A stretch of 64,000 bases of DNA from Lutjanus erythropterus (lineage: Eukaryota > Chordata > Actinopteri > Lutjaniformes > Lutjanidae), in NCBI GenBank assembly GCA_020091685.1, contig CM034612.1, positions 27,210,655 to 27,274,654 on the forward strand, in the 5' to 3' direction. Below are positions 46,520 through 59,682 of this stretch, piece after piece; within the stretch, counting starts at the first letter, position 1; the number at the start of each line of letters is the position of its first letter. A program made the translations under genes and the position numbers. The notes beneath the pieces are model-generated. The model was not told where the DNA came from. It was given only the letters and a program-made list of their open reading frames with translations, and did not search any database.

Positions 46520-46790
46520 GGGTAAATCAACTGCATTTCTGTAGCACTTTGCTAGCCCATTGACAACTCACAGCACTTTCACAACTACAAGCCACATTCA
46601 TTGTTTCACACACACAATCACACACATTCACACACTGATGGAACGGCCATTGGGGGCCATATGGGGTTCAGTATCTTGCCCAATTGTACACTTCAACATG
46701 CTGTCTAGAGAAGCTGGGGATCAAACTGTAAGTCTTCTGATAAGTGGACAACCTGCTCTATCTCCTGAATCACAGCCATGGGAATACAGG
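46520..46790. repeat. Dispersed fish repeat (GGGGTTCAGTATCTTGCCCA)
   Basis: CACACATTCACACACTGATG, then GGGGTTCAGTATCTTGCCCA, ACACTTCAACATGC, GAAGCTGGGGATCAAACTG and ACAACCTGCTCTATC: landmarks of a very common teleost repeat that I cannot place in a class with certainty. Confidence 0.6.
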
Positions 46791-48706
46791 AACTTCCAGT
46801 CATCTATCTCGTGCTATTAGTACTACAGTTAGTTGCCTACTGCAGCCTCCCTCCACAGTGCTAGGCAAAGAGGAGGAAGTGGAGGAGGGAGCGGGCAGAC
46901 TGAAATAATTAACGAAAACCTTCAACAGTTCTTGCATAGAAGGAGACAACAGAGGGTGACAAAGGTTTCACAGAGTGGTGAGTGACAAAGGGAACCAAGT
47001 GACAGGTGTGGTGCTGTTTCCTTTGGCTGATGAAGATCTACAGTGAAGATTCAGACTAAAAACATGGTGTAAATAAAAAAAAAAAACATTTTATTAGTCA
47101 ACTCAGCATACTGGGGCTTTAGTGTGTATCTGGGCAAATAATGAAGCTGCTGGATAGTGAGCACTGTACATGACAGGAAGTTGAGGCAATACATACATAG
47201 TCTGATCACAACTGACAAAAGTCACACACTCAATTCACAAGCATAGACACTTTATATCTGAACACCCAGCTTCGAAATGCTCCTGAAAAGCTTCCTGATT
47301 TACAAACATATCACCACCACGAATATGAACAAGGGAACCAATCTGCCTTCTTATTAAACTCAAACATCAATCCGAGGATGACTCCCGTCTGTAAGCGCTT
47401 AACATTGATCGGAGTGAAACTGGACTAATTAGGTCATTACGTGGCGATTAAGGGGATTACACAACAGCAGAGGCCAGTCTGACATTTGCACAAAACTTGC
47501 ATCTGCAAGCAAAACTGAATACTAATTCACACTAATGGAATGTATAATATTCTGTGCAGCTGGAAAAATATGCATCTGGGAGCATAAATATGCATTGAGA
47601 AATGGGCAGGAGCTGTAGACGAACTCCTGCAGACATTTATTTTGTGGCACAGACACGCTTTCTGGTTGTAAACATGGCATTTGTCTCTCCGGTCATTTAT
47701 TCAGTCCAGAGCTGTATGCGGTCTGCCTCCTGAGTTCCATTTCATTTGGCAGCATATATGCAAAATATTCTCCAAGGTAAGTTTCCTTCTTCTGGCATTC
47801 TATTGGCTTTATGATAATGAGAGAATTATCAAAGTAGAATTACACAGTGTTCAATTTAGTGTAGTCCTGAGGTCATTTGACCAGTGGCGGCCCCTGTGTA
47901 AGATAGGCTTACTGAGGTTTCTGAGGGATGGGAAGGCGCTTTGCCATGTGCGATAAAATCAGAGCCTCTGTCTGCGTGATTACGGATGAGTCATGCAGTT
48001 CTTCTCCAGCTTAAATCCAACACCAACTCCAGAGCCTGTGACCCTGCTTTGCATACAGCACTATATAACTGCCAGTTTCTCTAGGCTAAAAGTGGTTCTG
48101 TGAATAGTGTTGGATAAATCTGTTGTGGCACCAGTCCAGCAGTCAGCAGTAGGGCAGATATTCAGAACCCAGAACCAGTGAGCGACTCCAGGACTGGGCA
48201 TCCATTCATTGAACAGAAATACCTCACAGAAATGTCCCTCTCAGACCAAATAAAGGCTTCGAGTTGTCCAAAGTCTATTCAAACAGAGCACAATTATATT
48301 CTGTTTTCAGCAAGAAAAGAACAGAAAGAAAATGAGGAAAAATGCTCAGCAGAGCAGTGTCTGTGTGAACACTCATTTTCATTCCACTTTCCAACTGCAT
48401 CTCTTAATTGATTGCATTACACAGACAATTTCACTTTTCGTGTGAGGCAATTTAACGGTTGATGAATATGGCACAATCGGGGTGTTAATTCCATGAATGC
48501 TTGTAAGAAGATTGCTAGTGGAGTGGAAACCAAACAAACACATGGTGATAAGTTAAACTGCAGTGCGTGCGATTCAGTGATTCATCATTATAGAGGCTGG
48601 CCTTTATAATGCAATGATGACGATTTAATGCTTTACAGATCATTTCTTCAAAGGAGATATCCAACTATCTAAGAAGCAGGTGTGTTAGAAAATGTCAGCT
48701 CAGTCT
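46791..48706. other. No gene recognised
   Basis: 47350-47560 and 47900-48060 lack repeat signatures and may be unique DNA. No splice-framed coding exon seen. Confidence 0.35.
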
Positions 48707-48882
48707 GGTGAAAAGAAAATCCCCACACATTGCTCTGGCTCAGTATCACAATTTATGATAACACCAACATTTCAGTCCCTCTGGACCTTCATCAAGAGTG
48801 CTTCAAATCTGTCAGAAGGACTGAAACCTTATCAATAATCTGTGATGCTGAGGAAGAGCAGTGTGTGGGATTTTCTTTTCAC
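48707..48882. mobile_element. Foldback MITE
   Basis: The left arm GGTGAAAAGAAAATCCCCAC pairs with the right arm GTGGGATTTTCTTTTCAC. The next bases (CTCAGTATCAC / GTGATGCTGAG) also pair. The centre has ATTTCAGTCCCTCTGGACC and TTCATCAAGAGTG, as in a common fish hairpin element; compare 23374-23524. Confidence 0.7.
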
Positions 48883-48921
48883 AACACTTTACAGATCAAC
48901 ATGTCATGAGAAAGGGAAATA

Positions 48922-50058
48922 TTAAAGGGACCCAAAATCCACCCCCAAATCAAAGATACATATTTTCCTGTTTACCTGTAATACTGCCTGCTTTCTCTTG
49001 GATATAATGGAACTAGATGACACTTGGCTAATGGTGCTCTTGAGTAAATGGGTCATGATATCTGAGACTCTACTGCTGAATTTTTCAAATGTACTTTTTG
49101 TCACTTAGAGCATCATAAGCTGGGTGCTATCTACACCTGTACATAACATCACCTGTCTAATATTGTCTAGGTTGCCCTAGTGCTGCCTCCGCATGGACTC
49201 CACAGACCTTGGAAGATGCCCTTTGGTATCTGACACCAGGACCAAGCAGCAGATTCTTTAAGACCTGTAATTTGTGAAGTTGGGCCTCCATGGTTTGAGA
49301 TTGAGATCTGGGGAATTTGGAGGCCAAGTCAACACCTTGTCAACACCAGGTCACCTTCTTCCATCGCTTGATGGTCCAATTCTGAATGCTCATGCGTCTA
49401 CTGTAGGCACTTTCGGTGGTGGACAGGGTTCACTGTGGGTAATCTGACCGGTCTGCAGCTGCACAGCCCCATAAGCGGCAAGCTCCGATGGCATCTTTCT
49501 ATCATGGCCAGTATGAACTACAATAGCTCCTCTGTGGGATCAGACTGGCTCACCTTTTCTTCCGTTACGCATCAGTGGACCTTGGGCACTCATGACCCTG
49601 TTGCCAGTTCACTGGTTGTCTTTCTTTTGACCACTTTTGGTAGACACTAAGCTCTGCATACTGGGAGCACCCCACATGACCTACTGTCTCTGTTCTGACC
49701 CAGTCATTTAGCCATCACAGTTTTCCCCTTGTCAAAGTTGCTTAGATCCTCACACTGCCCATTTTTCCTGCTTTCAACACATCAACTTGAATGGCTGGTC
49801 CCTTGTTGCCTAATATATCCCACCACTTGACAGGCGCCATTGTAACAGGATGATTTATGTTAATCACCTTGTCTGTCGGTGGTTTTAATGTTGTGGCTAT
49901 TCAGTGTAGTTCCATTATATTCAAGAGAAGGCAGACATCTCTACATCAGATGTCTCTGACATTTGACAACTCACATCAAAACAATCTAAATGGATAAAAA
50001 GCATTTCAGGTAAGAGGAAAGATATGTGTGTTGGATTTGCAATGAACTGTCCCTTTAA
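48922..50058 (+). mobile_element. TTAA-ended MITE carrying a nested Tc1-like element
   Basis: TTAAAGGGAC at 48922 and GTCCCTTTAA ending at 50058 are inverted tips. The left arm (ATATAATGGAACTAGA) and right arm (TAGTTCCATTATATTC) fold back. Without the insert at 49132-49908 the element is about 360 bp. Same family as 45501-45830. Confidence 0.75.
49132..49908 (-). mobile_element. Tc1-like element nested in a MITE
   Basis: TA at both ends (49132-49133, 49907-49908). The right tip is GTTTTAATGTTGTGGCTATT and the left tip ACATAACATCACCTGTCTAA. Inside are GGGGAATTTGGAGGCCAAGT, CACTTTCGGTGGTGGACAGG and CCCATTTTTCCTGCTTTC. Transposase orientation is minus; the segment for the first two catalytic residues is largely deleted. 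Same family as 41695-42461. Confidence 0.78.
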
Positions 50059-52225
50059 GAATATAAGGCTGAAGGCTGGTATTCGAGGGGCAGCAGGATG
50101 GCAGCCTCGTGCTCTGAATCTCAACACATGTACACTGATAAAGTGCATGTAATGGAAAATCCAACTGTGACCAGGACAAGATGAAGAGAAATTTACTGTG
50201 GGTGGCAGTGATTGTCCCGAGAATTCATTTAGATTTTCACTTCATTTCACACACAATGATGGAGGGGTGAGAGCAGAAAAGGCAGGGACTTTCTTTCACA
50301 CGGTAGGTACAAATTACAGCCAGGGTGACATAATCAAGGGAGGTTGTGCCTTTAAACTGTTATCCACAGCGAGGTATCTGATACGGTTTCAACCCTGCAA
50401 AGTCACCTTGTCACTGCTGGCTGTAAAATAAGGTGGGGCTCTGTCGAGGAAAAATCTCTCTCTCTCCAGTACCTCGCCTGGAACAGTGTTCCTGTCATTT
50501 AGATCTGTATCAAGCCTGAAATTACACACACTGAAACACTGGATTGCTTTTGCAGAGCATGAAGACTTGTGGCAAGAATTCATGTTTTACCAACATTTAG
50601 ATGGGTTTAACACCAGATAGAACACTTTCTACAGCACCAAACTTAATGTAACCTGATATTGATTTCACTATAAATCCGAAATATATTAACAGTGTCAAAG
50701 TGACAGAAGGAAGAAATCAATTCATTTCTAAATTACATTTCTCATTATTTTATTACAGAGCAACTTGTGACTGGAAACAGTGTTTGGATTATTAGACTAA
50801 TGCAAAGCCAAGAATAATACTTCACTCCACATCACTGTATCAGCTTCCAGTTTATTATCCATAATGAACTTCAAAATTCTGTGTCCCAAATCCATACTAC
50901 ATACTATCTGTATACAGTGGCCATGGCCACCATGCCCCCTTAATTTGACTTTGTGCCACTAAAAAAAATATACACCCTACACCCACAGTAGAGTGGACTT
51001 GATGCCCCACCCTAGGTGATTTCACCAATTTCTCTAAGTCGTTACAGTCTTTAGACACCAATGTCTTTTGTTGAGATTCTGATTGGGCAGCATCAAGTGA
51101 CACACCGCACACACAACCAGTGGTGGCTTAGATTTGAAGCCAGGTATGAACTGCTGAAAAACCCCAGCATGATGTGGACTCACAACAGAGAGATTGTGCT
51201 CAGGACTACCATGAGAATATGGACAGAAGTGTTGATGTGATATAAACTTTCCTCTCTGCTCTGAACACAGCCACTGACACTGTGCACACTGTCGTGCTTA
51301 TGCTACAGTCACATGCATGGTGTTGATGTAAAAATAGCTCCATATCAAAGGAAAACTGCACACTGCACAGGTTTGTCTGCTCATTTTCTGCTGATGCTTT
51401 GAAATGTGCGGACAAGAGAGAAGCAGTATAGACAAACATTTCAACAAACAAGTAGTGCAAACACTGTTGTCATCCAAACATGATGCAGACAAGATGTTTG
51501 TGGTCTACACACAAGCATCATGTCAGGCTCAATTAATTCAGTGAATCAAAATGGCTATTTTGGGAATATTTCAGTGAACAAAGTTAGAATTGTCACATTT
51601 GGGTTTGATACGTTGAAGTGTTCCATTACTTTCTTCCAAAAAACAAAACAGGTTGTGAGTTAGAAACTTTCACTGTTCTCATACGAACTTTTCCACCAAA
51701 AGCTCTCATCCACTGGTCTTTATAGGTCAGGTAGGCACCCTCGCAGCACGGCCCCTAAATTTCCCTGGAGGAGTGAATGTGATCTACCGTCACTGCATAA
51801 TTGATCTAAAAGTCCCTGCATCATTCATTTAGGCTGTAGCAAATCTTCATTAGAAATACATGCCTCAGAACAGGACCACTGCAGAGGAGTGGTATAAATA
51901 GTCATGTCCCTCCTGGAGGGCTTTAATCAAAGTACAGATGAATGGAGAATACGTGCACAGTGTTGGAGGCGTGTAGGCCAGCAGGGTTCGTGCTGCTGGT
52001 GTGAAAAGTCCACTTTGTTTGATAATGTAGAGCCTCGCCAAGCAGCTGGTAAAAGTGTGAAAAGCAGCAGTGAGGGTGCTCTGTCACACTCCAACAAAGG
52101 TGAAGACATTTGACAGAGAAAATAAAAAATGGGTATGGAAACAAATCAAATGAAATGAAGTGCTCTTTTCTCTATAATTGGCTCCAGCTGGGGTCATTAT
52201 ATATTCTGTCATTGTGTTGTGCTTC
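50059..52225. other. No gene recognised
   Basis: Short open frames on both strands without domains. A TATA-like GGTATAAATAG at 51890 is followed by a 69-codon frame with no similarity; I do not call it a gene. Confidence 0.4.
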
Positions 52226-53275
52226 TTAAAGGAGACCTTTCATGATTTTCTGACATATAACATGGCCAAAGTGTCAAATAATAAGGTATTATTTTGTTAG
52301 ATGATGGTTAACATAGGCATGTCGTGTATTTCTTTATACGGTCATCTGCTTGGGCTGTCTTCGCTCAAATGGCCTGGTCAGGATTATGTTTGCAATCAGT
52401 TTGACTCAGAAATGGCTATTCTGGTTGTAGAGAAGTTTTATATATTCTTATTTCCCTCTGATGTCCTGCTGCTCTCAGTGATTTACAGAGTTTCTGATGG
52501 ACAGACATCTTGACTTGAGCTAACTGAGCTAACTAGCAGTTCGTGAGTGATGTAGCTAACTAATAAGTGCTAACAACTAGTAAAACTTTGTCCATCAGCT
52601 AATTCCATAAACCAGAAAAAATGTCATTCATAAAATATGATTCACCAGAATCACTATGTGAAGTAGCAAAGTTGTACGCTTTACTCTCCACTCAAATTGT
52701 TTTTACAACCTAATTCTTACCTCATTTTTGGTCTGATGAACAGTATATTTATTACATTCAGTGTCTAATATCACCATTTTCCATGCTTAGATGATGCACA
52801 GAAGCACTCTGGGTGTTGTAGTCTTACATAGCCAGACTGACTAACAAGCCAATTAGCAGCTACAGTAGCTACAACATGTAAAACTTGTCTGTTGATCAGA
52901 AAACTCTGTAGCATAAATCGCTGACAGTTGAGGCAGAGCAGCCGGAGGACAACACAGGGAAGACCAGAAAATATTTTCTCCATGAAATACAGTCCAGTAC
53001 AGTACAGTACAATAATTAGTGAGGATGAAAATGGGTCCATCCCCTTGGAAGGCTTCTGGGAAGCTTGAAATCAGAAAAAGGTGGGCTTTTAAGAAGGGGA
53101 GCCTAAAGTGACAGGAGCTCGACTTGTTTCAGATAGAGGGTGAATAGAGGGCCTGCATAAAGGGCCAGTATACCATAAATAAGGATGTTTTTGAACTGTG
53201 AATCATGTAATGCTACTCTACTGGAGTCCAGAATGAAAATGCAGAGCTGGAAATGACATAACAGGTCCTCTTTAA
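52226..53275. mobile_element. TTAA-flanked non-autonomous DNA element, 1.05 kb
   Basis: TTAAAGGAGACCT at 52226 and AGGTCCTCTTTAA ending at 53275 are inverted tips with TTAA outermost. The right end has GAAATGACATAACAGGTCC, typical of a common fish MITE group. TTAA suggests a piggyBac-type origin. No transposase. Confidence 0.65.
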
Positions 53276-55699
53276 TCAGTGCCCAGTGTTCCTGTAAAAT
53301 GACGCAATAAAATAAAAGGTGGTGCTAAAAGAAAGGTCAGGAGGTCACTAAACCATGGCAGTCTGGCCTGTAGCTGTTGTTGGATGGACCAAACATCATC
53401 ACCATCATTAGTAGTTGAGGGTCATTAAAATGAGGTGCAAAAAGATAGAAAAACTGAATGTCCTCTGAAGAGCTGGGGCTCTTTTGGACAACAGTACAGT
53501 GGTGAAAAGCCCTCTGGCTTAGAAAACAGCTCCAACAAGCACTTGAGCCAGTGGTTCAGGGCCAAACTCATTAGAGGAGTGGGCATCTTGTGGCAAAAAG
53601 CTTGTTGGAATGACACAGTTCAATGATAATAGTCTTTAAGAAAGTGAAGCACTAGAGGAAAATAAGAACCAGCGTATCATTAGTGGTTCATTCATTGTGG
53701 TAAGTTGTTGAACTACAGCTCTTTTGAGACATGGAATTTTTAACTGCAGGCTTCATCTGTCTGATAAATACTGAGTCTGACATTCAGGAACAGTATTTTT
53801 CAAATCTCTCCAAATCACGCTGTTGATTGCTGGTTTTAGGAAAAAGGAAGCAAAGACACACACTCCTGTCTACATAGCAGATGAACCATTTTAACATCAT
53901 AGAGAGCCTGTCATGGACATCTCACATCTCCACCCTGGTAGAGAAGGCTCAGAAACAACTGTCTTTCTGAGTAATAAATCTGTAACATATTTACTGTACT
54001 AAATCATAAAATGACCATAATATGTCAGAGAGTAAGGACATATGCGAAACTGAAATACTGGCCAACAACAATGGTACAGCTGTGATGTACTCCTTTGAAA
54101 TTTCCATTCCAGTCCTGAATGTGTTTTTGTTGTGGCCTGTGTCCACATGCTGCCTGTTTCACGTTTATTCACTTTACATGGAGTTAAAATTAATAGAGAA
54201 TGTTTACCAAATGTGTAAGTGCATGTTTATGAGTGAGCAAGAAATTATTATGAATGAATGAATCTGCACATTGTCTGATGAGCTAAAAAAAGTCACTATT
54301 ATAAAATACTGCTTGTAACCAAGGTTGGAGGTTTGTTCTCAGCATCAGGAGGGTTCACAACTGCCCAGTCTCTAACCTGGCGAGGACGTGTCAAGGGTGC
54401 AGCTTTCCATAAAATAAAATTCATTGATTTAGTCACATCTAAATAGCCTAAATAACAACAACGTAAGGGTGTGTGTACTCATCATGTTTTCCTCTGGCAG
54501 TGTGCTGGGATGAAGTGCTTGTGCAGTGAGACAAACGCTATATGGACACAAGCCCTAAAGCTACTCTTTCAAAATCAAATAATACATTTGTTAATCAGAG
54601 CGCTCTCATAAGAACATAACACTATCAGAGCACTAAATATTTTTTAATTTATTAAAGATTCGGTGCTAAAATCAGCGGTGCATAGAAACAGCTGTTCTCT
54701 CTCAGCACTGTCCATGGTTCTGCAACAACATTTTAACAAATGCTCACTCAAAACATATGTAAAAGAGTTTGTTTATTGGTAGAGACAATTCTGTCCTCCC
54801 TAAATATTGCTATGGACATGTCCTTAGCATCAACGTACAAACCAACATCTTTTATCATTGTATGAAATCAAATTTTCCCTGTTGCTGCATGGCAGAGCAC
54901 TCTGTCCTTTGCATCCCACACAAAGCCCATCAAAAAAATGTTTAAGTTTTTAAACTGTGCTTTTTAATGAGCATCATGAATATTTCTCACCTCCCGCAGA
55001 ATTGTGCTTTATGTCTGCCTGAACACCATCTATTGGCAACTCCTAAACATTTTCTGAGAAGAAATTTTCTAAATTGAAAAAGATGATTGAAATGCTTTTA
55101 GCCCTTAAAGTAAGACCAAAATGTGATGTGATACTCTGAATTTTTGGCCTGTTAGGACCAATTTCCTCCTCTGAGGTACTTGATAAATGCAGGCTCAGAC
55201 ATGGATTTTCTACCTTAACTTTCCCTAATGGCTTTATTCAGGCATAACAGGATTGTTATGGAGAGAGCTGATATTTCTCACCTGGTTTAAGAGAGGGATT
55301 TGTGGCACCTGGAGAAAACAGTGTGGAGGTGAAGTGTCAATATCAAGAGTAATGTTATCAGTTCTCCTAAAGGCTGGAAACTATATTTTTCCATCAAGCG
55401 GCTGTTTATCTCAGTGGCTTTATTAATGACCAATGTGCCGGCAATCTGACCAGCCCTGTAGATCATTTAATACAGTTTCTTCTACCATACAGGTTAGAAT
55501 TCTGCACTGTATTATAGTACAATGTGACAGCACATAAGCAGAGATAATAAATGACAAGAAATGTGGTCGTGTAAAACCTATATCTGTCAATATTATGTAT
55601 TTCTTTGATGTCAACAAATCCTATTAAGAGAACCAAACCAACAACCAAAACAGAGGACAATGCTCAGTGTAAATATAGCGACACCAGCTTGAATCAGCT
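53276..55699. other. No gene recognised
   Basis: AT-rich; small open frames only (for example 54022-54261 +). Confidence 0.4.
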
Positions 55700-56110
55700 C
55701 CAGTACAGTCAGTGTTGTACCACCTGAACAGTCAGCATCCAACAGTTGCAATGCAAGTCAAAAGCAGTACATCATCCTCCCAAAGAAGGAGGCTGTAGTG
55801 ATGTGTATCATGTGAGGCAATGACTCGGAGGCTTTGAGGCCGATACCAGTTGTGAACACAGAGGAATTTTGTGAGCTACTTTACTACACTGAACCAGGCT
55901 ATTGCATCCTCTCAAGAGGTACAACTTCTAGCCATGTGTGGAAGCAACACAATAAAAAGAAAGGTGAACTTAAGACAAAGTTTCTTTCAACTTACAAGAT
56001 GACTACAACAACTGATTTTTGGACTGCTTTAAATGCAACTACATCAGCGAAGACTAGCATTTGACATCAGCAGCCCTGCAAACTGAGGCCATACCAGTCA
56101 GACAGACAGT
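55700..56110 (+). pseudogene. hAT (ZBED-like) transposase N-terminal fragment
   Basis: 55730-55760 reads HLNSQHPTVAMQ, as after a BED finger. From 55834 it reads MRPIPVVNTEEFCELLYYTE, then PGYCILSRGTTSSHVW, MTTTTDFWTALNATTSAK and a TGA. PVV..E.F..LL...EP.Y..PSR and TTD.WT around the first catalytic aspartate are hAT hallmarks. The rest of the DDE domain and dimerisation tail are missing. Confidence 0.75.
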
Positions 56111-56133
56111 AGTCTGACTCACAGGATGCACAG

Positions 56134-56205
56134 TTTGAAAACATAGATAGTTTCACCATGGGCCACGGTATCACGGCCAACGGTGGAACTATCTATGTTT
56201 TCAAA
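56134..56205. ncRNA. 72-nt hairpin resembling a miRNA precursor
   Basis: TTTGAAAACATAGATAGTT on the 5' side pairs with AACTATCTATGTTTTCAAA on the 3' side; pairing continues (CACC/GGTG, GGCC/GGCC). The stem is about 31 bp with one G-U and two mismatches and a 10-nt loop (ACGGTATCAC). Size and shape fit a miRNA precursor, but a small foldback transposon remnant is at least as likely. Confidence 0.4.
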
Positions 56206-57536
56206 GTCCCTGGGAAACAAGAACAACCTTCAAGCTGCAACCTCCAGCTGCACCTGGGAGGCTAATAGTATGAACATATACAAGCTAACAGCTGTTACCA
56301 GTGATGTAGTCATTTTGCCAGGGGCTCACCTACCAACATGCAAATGTTCCACCAAAAGTTCCCCCTTGGCACTATTTTGCACCATTTCTGTATCCTTGGC
56401 TTAGCACCATCCAAGATATTTGTAATTGGTTTAAAAAAATGTAAACAGGGCAAGGTGTTTTTTTTCTCCTATAGCAGAATGTGTGTATGTAGAGCCAGAA
56501 GTTTTTCCAGTGCTGAGATCCATCTGGCTATGTGAGTCTAGATGCACAGCAGACATATTATTCTGTTCTTTTAAATTGTTTGTGCTTCACATATTGTTTC
56601 TCATATCTCATGTATCACTGGCTTGGCCAGTATAAATATATAATGGTATACCAGCGTATTAAAGAATCCTGAAGGTATGATCAATTATACAGACACTCTT
56701 CATTCTGTTAAACTGATGTGGAGATGCTGCAATAAGTTGATGTATTGTAGTACACAGCATGCTCCACCAGAGGTCAGACACTCTACTGGTGAACAAGACC
56801 ACCTAGCTGAGCTGAGAAACATCGGGAATAAAGTTACACGACTAACTAATAAAAAAGAAAAATACCTCTGCTCCTGTTTTTCAGGTTTAGTCCTGATGAT
56901 GAAGGTAAACTAATGTAAAACACAAAAATCAGCTGTATGACTGCTCACTAGTGGGCCTTGCCCTATAACTGAATGGATACTGCAACTGCGCGTTCTGTGA
57001 GAGATCTCCAGTTTGATTCCCAGTCTAGACTACCCTTGGCTCTTCAGGGTGGGCTCTAACTGAGCTCAGATGTTACATGAAGAAACAGACTACTGAGTGG
57101 TTAGAGTGAGTGTGTAGCAGCTGAGGGAGCAGAATGATGATGAGTGGAGGAAAAGATGAGCATTGAAGTTGTCTGTCTGGCAGTAAATGTACAGTTTAGG
57201 TTTGAGTTTCTCAGTGAATAAAAGCTGCAGCTTATCAAGACTAAAGCAAAGCTCCTGAGTGTGTGTTGTTTCCAAGCTGCAGGAATAATGTTGCTATGAC
57301 AGTCAGCTCCATCTGTGTAAAGGAAGTACTTTCTACAGGGTAGTAGAGAAAAGCTGAGCTTTTTTAAGGCCCAGTCACACATGCACAAATCAATGATGTG
57401 TTCCATTATTGAGTTCAGATTTGGTGAACTTTGAGTGGGCGGAGTCACAGCCTCGACCAATAGCAAAGACAATCAGCCTCGGCAGGCAGTGGCCAGTCCC
57501 AAACATTACAGAAGTTTTGCACAAACACCATCATAA
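56206..57536. other. No gene recognised
   Basis: AT-rich; frames at 57090-57472 (-) and 56183-56535 (+) have no domain. Confidence 0.4.
56955..57035 (+). repeat. tRNA-like relic, possible SINE head
   Basis: TATAACTGAATGGATACTGC resembles an A box region and CAGTTTGATTCCCAGTC a B box, with about 45 nt between. Too degenerate to be a tRNA gene. Confidence 0.3.
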
Positions 57537-58161
57537 TACACTCTTAGAAATAAAGGTGCTAACTAGAACCATAAAGAGTTCTTTGGCTTGTCCTAATAGT
57601 AGAACCCTTTTTAGTTCCTGATAGAACATTTTATAAGGGTTCCACTTGGAATCACTTGAGAGAGTTCTACCTAGAACCATCTGTGAAAGGTTTCACCCAG
57701 AAGCCCCTATGAGAGGTTTTACAGAAAACCCTTCTGTGGTGTAATGGGTTACACTCAGAACCTTTCCACCTGTAAGGGTATTAACAATAACACACCAAGG
57801 GAGTTCAACTGAGATATTCCACAGGATTTATCAAGAACACACATGGGGCAGTCTGTTAAGATCCTTTTTATATTCCAAAGGTTTTATCCAGAACCCACCA
57901 AGGGGGTTCTACTGAGAATCCTATACCGGGATTATGGTACAAAAACCCAGAAATGAAAGAATTCAAGGATTTAAATAATCCTTGAAAGTCACTTTCCTCT
58001 AAAAATGGTTCTTTGGATAAAAATGGTTCTTAATGGAACCCTTAGTCATACAAAGAAACCTTGACAAACCCTTCTTCAAAAAAAGGGGTTATGCAGAAGC
58101 AAATGGTTCTGGTTAGAACCTCAGGAAGAACACTTTTGGAACCCTTGTTTCTAAGAGTGTA
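57537..58161. mobile_element. TA-flanked MITE with internal repetition, 625 bp
   Basis: The left tip TACACTCTTAGAAATAAAGG and right tip GTTTCTAAGAGTGTA are inverted, outermost TA on both sides as for Tc1/mariner. The interior is filled with imperfect alternating AGAACC(C)TT and AAGGGTTCT motifs. No coding. Confidence 0.75.
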
Positions 58162-59682
58162 TGTATGCCCTCATTACATGTCAGAAGGTATGAAAAAACA
58201 GATGCTGCTCAAGTCCAAATGTGCCTCTATGATTGTTTAAATAAAACTTAAACAGAGAAAAAAGTGCATTTTGTATCTTGTGTATTATTAATGATTAATT
58301 GATTGAACTCCAGTAGATTGTAATGAGAGTTACAGGCCACATTAATGCCTCTCTATTTCATGAAAGGTTCATTCTACTTCAAATCAACTTCTATCACCTT
58401 TCGTGCTGTACTACTGGTGAGTCTGAAGAGCAAACATGATGAGTTTGTTGTCGGGCCTGTCTATCATTCTTATGGTGAGGAGTAATGAACACTGCAGCCA
58501 GACAGGGCTTTATATTTTAGTCTCGTTTGCTCTTTGACAAGAAGCTGTCAACTCTAGAGTCATTATCTCATGACCTGCATTTACACCAGTAAAGATGAAC
58601 AGCCGTATCAAATCCCATCAAAATCTGCCATGGATGCTTCTCTGCTTTCCCACATGTATGTCTTCTTAAGTGATGTGGACACCATATCCCCTCCCCTCTC
58701 TGTTCATTTATTTTTAGAAGGCTGGACTAGACGATGTATTGATATTCTGAGTCTCAAGCCTCACAGCAGTGACATGTTTTAAATTGCCTGCAGAGGAGAG
58801 ACAAAGTGACTGAGAATAAGACACACGAAAGAAAACAGACAGAAGGAAAATGGCAGTTTTGACACACTTCAATGGACTGGGATTTTAAATTGACACAGTG
58901 TCAGACTGGAGAGAGCCTCCTTCTATAGGGTGTTGAAAAGCAACAAAGAGTGGACTAAGAGATCATCATAACTGTACTCACCAAATTAAGTGTAGGTGGC
59001 AATGCTGAAGAGGAAGTCTAATGTGGCTAAAAACACCAGTGGTCTGATGTGGAGATGTTAGTGAGCCCAAAATTCAGACATGATCTGTAGAACCAACTTC
59101 AATCATTTGTCTATACACAACTCAAAATGCAGTCAACCCCAAACAGACCCATATTGAGAAAGCAGCCACTGACACTGGCAGCAGCACAATGTAGGTTTTG
59201 CTGGACAAAAGTGGAAAAGAGCATGTCATAATCTCTAAACTCCCAGCCTGTTCTCACTCCCAACCAAACTATGACTATGACTTTGAGGGTACCCTTATTG
59301 CATAACTTCAGGAGATGTCCCTGTAACATAAGTTAAAATAAAAAATAAAACATATAGCAAACTTAAACTACACAGTCCAGCATGCATGATGGGAACTGAC
59401 TGGGGAATGTTTCTGACATTACATCACCTGTACCAGACCAATTTGTCTATATTTAGTGATTTTATGAGAGTCAAAGTTTGCGTGCCCACAAGTTCTAACT
59501 GAACACACACGCAAACTCTTTCTTTTCTGGCACTTTTGTGCCACAGTGTCATGTTTAACCAAGCAGCTCTGAACAGTTTTGCAAGCTGTCAAATGGAATG
59601 ACTACGGAGCGATGACTTCTCAGAAGAAATATTCCAGATCAAGACTCGGGCCAACAGGAGACTCAGGAAATGAAGACTGCGT
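58162..59682. other. No gene recognised
   Basis: AT-rich with short open frames. No known repeat signature identified. Confidence 0.4.

Noticed and set aside
56955..57035. Possible functional tRNA gene
   Set aside because: Acceptor and anticodon stems do not pair; only box-like remnants remain, so listed as a relic.
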